Positions 5,501 to 5,523 of a stretch of 5,523 nucleotides of DNA are shown in pieces. How positions within the stretch are numbered: the stretch's first letter is position 1; the number at the start of each line of letters is the position of its first letter. The position numbers and the translations under genes are program-made. Origin of the DNA: Acidobacteriaceae bacterium (GTDB lineage: Bacteria > Acidobacteriota > Terriglobia > Terriglobales > Acidobacteriaceae); NCBI GenBank assembly GCA_030049955.1, contig JASIJX010000529.1, positions 1-5,523 of the forward strand, read 5' to 3'. Under the pieces are notes generated by a model. That model did no database searches. It was given only the letters and a program-made list of their open reading frames with translations, and was not told the DNA's origin.

Positions 5501-5523
5501 GAGCCAGCCTCGAATTCGGGTGG

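Overview
The window is GC-rich bacterial DNA with compact gene packing. Most of it (5500 down to 1390, minus strand) is one TonB energy-transduction operon in the order tonB, exbB, exbD, exbD, exbD, TPR lipoprotein. The proline-rich TonB, the tandem exbD genes and the trailing TPR lipoprotein together suggest Acidobacteriota (Terriglobia-like soil bacteria). This assignment rests on gene order and protein style, not on a marker gene, so it is moderate confidence only.

Layout from left to right. Positions 1-471 (plus strand) hold the 3' end of a parvulin-type (PpiC/SurA-like) peptidyl-prolyl isomerase gene that begins outside the window. It converges, with a 24-nt gap, on a minus-strand FkbM-family methyltransferase gene (496-1305). 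A strong GC-rich hairpin (1339-1366) lies between the methyltransferase start and the end of the operon and probably ends operon transcription. The operon then runs rightward in coordinates but is transcribed leftward: TPR lipoprotein (1390-2256), exbD copy 1 (2288-2719), exbD copy 2 (2767-3201), exbD copy 3 (3295-3735), exbB (3897-4637), tonB (4778-5500). The operon promoter would lie beyond position 5523.

How the genes work together: ExbB and ExbD form the inner-membrane proton channel, which uses the proton gradient to energise TonB. TonB spans the periplasm through a proline-rich arm and contacts outer-membrane TonB-dependent receptors. The TPR lipoprotein, predicted to be anchored in the outer membrane, is probably a periplasmic partner or scaffold; this is inference. 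The isomerase would help fold outer-membrane or secreted proteins, so it fits an envelope theme but is on the other strand.

The points most worth a second look are the three ExbD paralogs in one operon, two of them close duplicates that share a perfectly identical 36-bp patch; the stem-loops that punctuate the longer intercistronic gaps; the 14-proline tract of TonB and its G-rich complement; and the conserved linkage of a TPR lipoprotein. I see no tRNA, rRNA, CRISPR array, transposon or phage feature, and no clearly new system beyond this elaborated TonB operon.
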